Part shown: positions 5,636-6,895 of the stretch, piece after piece
How positions within the stretch are numbered: position 1 is the stretch's first letter
Layout: each line of letters begins with the position of its first letter
Assembly (NCBI GenBank): GCA_003240735.1
Contig: QFNE01000039.1
Coordinates: 1-6,895 of the forward strand
Origin: Paracoccus denitrificans
GTDB lineage: Bacteria > Pseudomonadota > Alphaproteobacteria > Rhodobacterales > Rhodobacteraceae
Length of the DNA stretch: 6,895 nt
Direction: 5' to 3'
Translations under genes and position numbers: made by a program
Notes under the pieces: generated by a model
Database searches by the model: none
Told to the model about the DNA's origin: nothing
Seen by the model: only the letters and a program-made list of their open reading frames with translations

Positions 5636-6544
5636 TCAGACGGTCAGATCGACGCCGATCTGTTGATGGATCTGATCCACCTCGGACTGCGGCAGGTTCA
5701 GCGCCTGCGCCAACTCGCGCAGATAAGTCACCTCATGCTCGTGATCGACGTCGATGGCCATGACAGACATGGTATAGACCTGCGGACCAAGGCCAGCCGG
5801 CACCTCGCGCGCCAATGCCTGTGCGTCGACCGGCGCGGCCATCTGTTCGCGGATGAACGCCCGGTCGTCGTCGTCCAGATCACCCATCTCACCCAGCAGA
5901 CGCTGCTTTTCCTGATCGTCGATCTTGCCGTCCGCCTTCGCGGCCTGGATCATCGCCTTCAACAGAAGACCGGCGACAGCGTTCTGTTCGGGGGTCGGGG
6001 TGACGGATGGCTCATCCTGACGGACGACCGCGTCGTTGAACACCTCACCAAAGCTCGCGTCGTTCTGCGGCTGGGAATGCCGCTGCGCCTGTCCGCCAAG
6101 CAGACCGCCCAGCAATCCACCCAGGCCGCCAGCCGCGCCCGGACCCAGAAGATCGCCGAGCCCACCTTGGCTGCGGCCACTTCCCGCGGTCGCCCCGCCA
6201 GATCCACCGCTTCGGCCGCGGGTCAGGTTGTCAAGAATGCCACCCAGGCCACCTGCAGCCCCGCCCGAGTTCGGACCGCCATAAGGACGCCCTGTCCCCG
6301 CCTGACTGCCGCCACGGCCGCCCAGCACTTGACCGAGAATGTCACCAAGACCCCCGCCACCGCCGGCACCCTGACGGGTGTTGTTAGACAGCAGGTCGCC
6401 CAGGATGCCGCCGCCGGTCTGGCGGGGACTGCGCGCATTGCCCGGCTCATTCGCGCGGGCCTGCTGGTTGCGCATCACACTGCCAAGGCCTTTGGCGAGA
6501 ACGACACCGGCGGCTACGCGGGCAAGGGATTTCATTAGTGACAT
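5636..6544 (-). CDS. YebE-like DUF533 / TerB-like protein with glycine-rich repeat region
   Basis: A 302-residue protein in three parts. Residues 1-25 form a mildly hydrophobic segment (MSLMKSLARVAAGVVLAKGL). Residues 44-151 are glycine-rich low complexity. The C-terminal DUF533 domain is at about 185-300, recognisable from AMIQAAKADGKIDDQEKQRL (198-217), the DDDD acidic stretch (224-227) and YTMSVMAIDVDHEHEVTYL (257-275). DUF533/YebE proteins have an all-helical TerB-like fold and no established biochemical role. E. coli YebE is described as an inner-membrane protein. The glycine-rich part repeats a GGLG(D/G)(I/L)L unit at 64, 98, 127 and 139, with a shorter ILGDLL at 47. The ATG at 6544 follows AGGAGGA at good spacing, and the longer ORF to 6688 would add unrelated residues. 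The gene stands alone, converging on parC and divergent from tuf. A link to envelope stress is only a guess. Confidence 0.9.
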   Translation of the reverse strand: MSLMKSLARVAAGVVLAKGLGSVMRNQQARANEPGNARSPRQTGGGILGDLLSNNTRQGAGGGGGLGDILGQVLGGRGGSQAGTGRPYGGPNSGGAAGGLGGILDNLTRGRSGGSGGATAGSGRSQGGLGDLLGPGAAGGLGGLLGGLLGGQAQRHSQPQNDASFGEVFNDAVVRQDEPSVTPTPEQNAVAGLLLKAMIQAAKADGKIDDQEKQRLLGEMGDLDDDDRAFIREQMAAPVDAQALAREVPAGLGPQVYTMSVMAIDVDHEHEVTYLRELAQALNLPQSEVDQIHQQIGVDLTV

Positions 6545-6548
6545 CAAG

Positions 6549-6555
6549 TCCTCCT
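6549..6555 (-). promoter_or_regulatory. Ribosome binding site of the DUF533 gene
   Basis: On the minus strand these bases read AGGAGGA, with four further bases before the ATG at 6544. They fix this start over the in-frame ATG at 6535 (spacing 13) and over the ORF that extends to 6688. Confidence 0.85.
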
Positions 6556-6710
6556 GAAACTGGTGCGACAGGGTCACCCCACCGCAGTTGCCGACCAACA
6601 AAAGCACGCCGCAACGGGTTCCGTCCTGTGTAGGTCCTTGACGCACGGATGCCGCATCTGATCCTCCGCAAAACTTGCGCATTTTCACGCGCGCACACGT
6701 GGCCGGACGC

Positions 6711-6738
6711 TTGATTTTTCCCGGCTGCGCTTATAAAT
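6711..6738 (+). promoter_or_regulatory. Probable sigma-70-type promoter of tuf
   Basis: TTGATT (6711-6716) resembles a -35 box and TATAAA/ATAAAT (6732-6738) a -10 box, with 15-16 bases between them. The AT-rich -10 stands out in GC-rich sequence and is followed by a GC-only stretch (TCGCGGCG), a discriminator of the kind found at stringently controlled promoters. It lies about 60 bases before the tuf start, leaving a short leader. The spacing is slightly short, and no start site has been mapped. Confidence 0.55.
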
Positions 6739-6785
6739 CGCGGCGATACCAAAAAGGGCGTCTTCCTGCTGGCCGCCCGACGATC

Positions 6786-6791
6786 AGGAGG
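6786..6791 (+). promoter_or_regulatory. Ribosome binding site of tuf, deciding between tandem ATGs
   Basis: AGGAGG lies 5 bases before the ATG at 6797 but only 2 bases before the adjacent in-frame ATG at 6794. Spacing and the usual EF-Tu N-terminus (MAKAKFERNKPHVN) both favour 6797. Confidence 0.85.
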
Positions 6792-6796
6792 CCATG

Positions 6797-6895
6797 ATGG
6801 CAAAGGCAAAGTTTGAGCGTAATAAACCGCACGTCAACATCGGGACGATTGGTCACGTTGACCACGGCAAGACGACGCTGACGGCTGCGATCACG
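6797..6895 (+). CDS. tuf: Elongation factor Tu, N-terminal part (cut by window edge)
   Basis: EF-Tu is the GTPase that delivers aminoacyl-tRNA to the ribosomal A site. Only the first 33 codons are present: MAKAKFERNKPHVNIGTIG, then the GTP-binding P-loop GHVDHGKT at residues 19-26. The match to bacterial EF-Tu is unmistakable even at this length. The gene has its own upstream promoter and no ribosomal-protein or fusA gene before it. In Rhodobacteraceae, which commonly carry two tuf copies, this fits the copy before tRNA-Trp, secE and nusG rather than the one in the rpsL-rpsG-fusA operon. That placement is inference from context. Confidence 0.97.
   Translation, partial: MAKAKFERNKPHVNIGTIGHVDHGKTTLTAAIT

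Noticed and set aside
6092..6415. Direct repeats suggestive of a CRISPR-like or tandem DNA array
   Set aside because: The repetition is at the protein level (Gly/Leu units), with divergent DNA and no regular spacers, and it lies inside one reading frame.
5615..6538. 307-codon open frame on the plus strand opposite the DUF533 gene
   Set aside because: It mirrors the DUF533 coding sequence, which has a clear domain and a good ribosome site. The plus-strand product has neither.
6545..6688. N-terminal extension of the DUF533 protein up to 6688
   Set aside because: The added residues are not family-like, and a strong AGGAGGA site sits just before the ATG at 6544.

Overview
The window looks like chromosomal core DNA from an alphaproteobacterium, most likely a Rhodobacteraceae member close to Paracoccus or Rhodobacter. 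The grounds are high GC content, characteristic protein sequences (ETF subunits, ParC, EF-Tu) and a gene order I recognise from that family: short-chain dehydrogenase, small twin-membrane protein, cobalamin adenosyltransferase, etfB, etfA. The assignment rests on recognition and recalled synteny, not on a search. I see no mobile element, CRISPR array, tRNA or rRNA gene.

Positions 1-3116 (minus strand) hold a co-directional block, read right to left. It starts with a possible small exported protein (2907-3116) and an SDR oxidoreductase that appears to start at TTG (2012-2839). Next come a 66-residue HIG1-like twin-membrane protein (1784-1984) and a PduO-type ATP:cob(I)alamin adenosyltransferase (1200-1784). 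The block ends with electron transfer flavoprotein beta (314-1072) and the first 104 residues of electron transfer flavoprotein alpha (1-314, cut by the window edge). Two junctions, twin-membrane/adenosyltransferase and etfB/etfA, overlap by one base as TGATG, which suggests translational coupling. The block links electron delivery from acyl-CoA dehydrogenases to the quinone pool (ETF) with adenosylcobalamin supply, the cofactor of the acyl-CoA mutases, and perhaps with a respiratory-chain accessory protein.

Positions 3117-5635 hold a 170-base divergent spacer and then parC (3287-5587, plus strand), the A subunit of DNA topoisomerase IV. A strong stem-loop follows (5591-5615), between convergent genes.

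Positions 5636-6895 hold a YebE/DUF533 (TerB-like) protein on the minus strand, with a glycine-rich, internally repetitive middle (5636-6544). A 252-base divergent region carries a probable sigma-70-type promoter, and then tuf (EF-Tu) begins at 6797 and runs off the right edge. A lone tuf with its own promoter fits the tuf / tRNA-Trp / secE / nusG locus, but that part lies outside the window.

Most of this is ordinary housekeeping sequence. I found no convincing undescribed system. The points most worth a second look are the small secreted ORF, the HIG1-like protein beside ETF, the repetitive DUF533 protein, and the ParC quinolone-region residues. All gaps between genes are under 300 bases.
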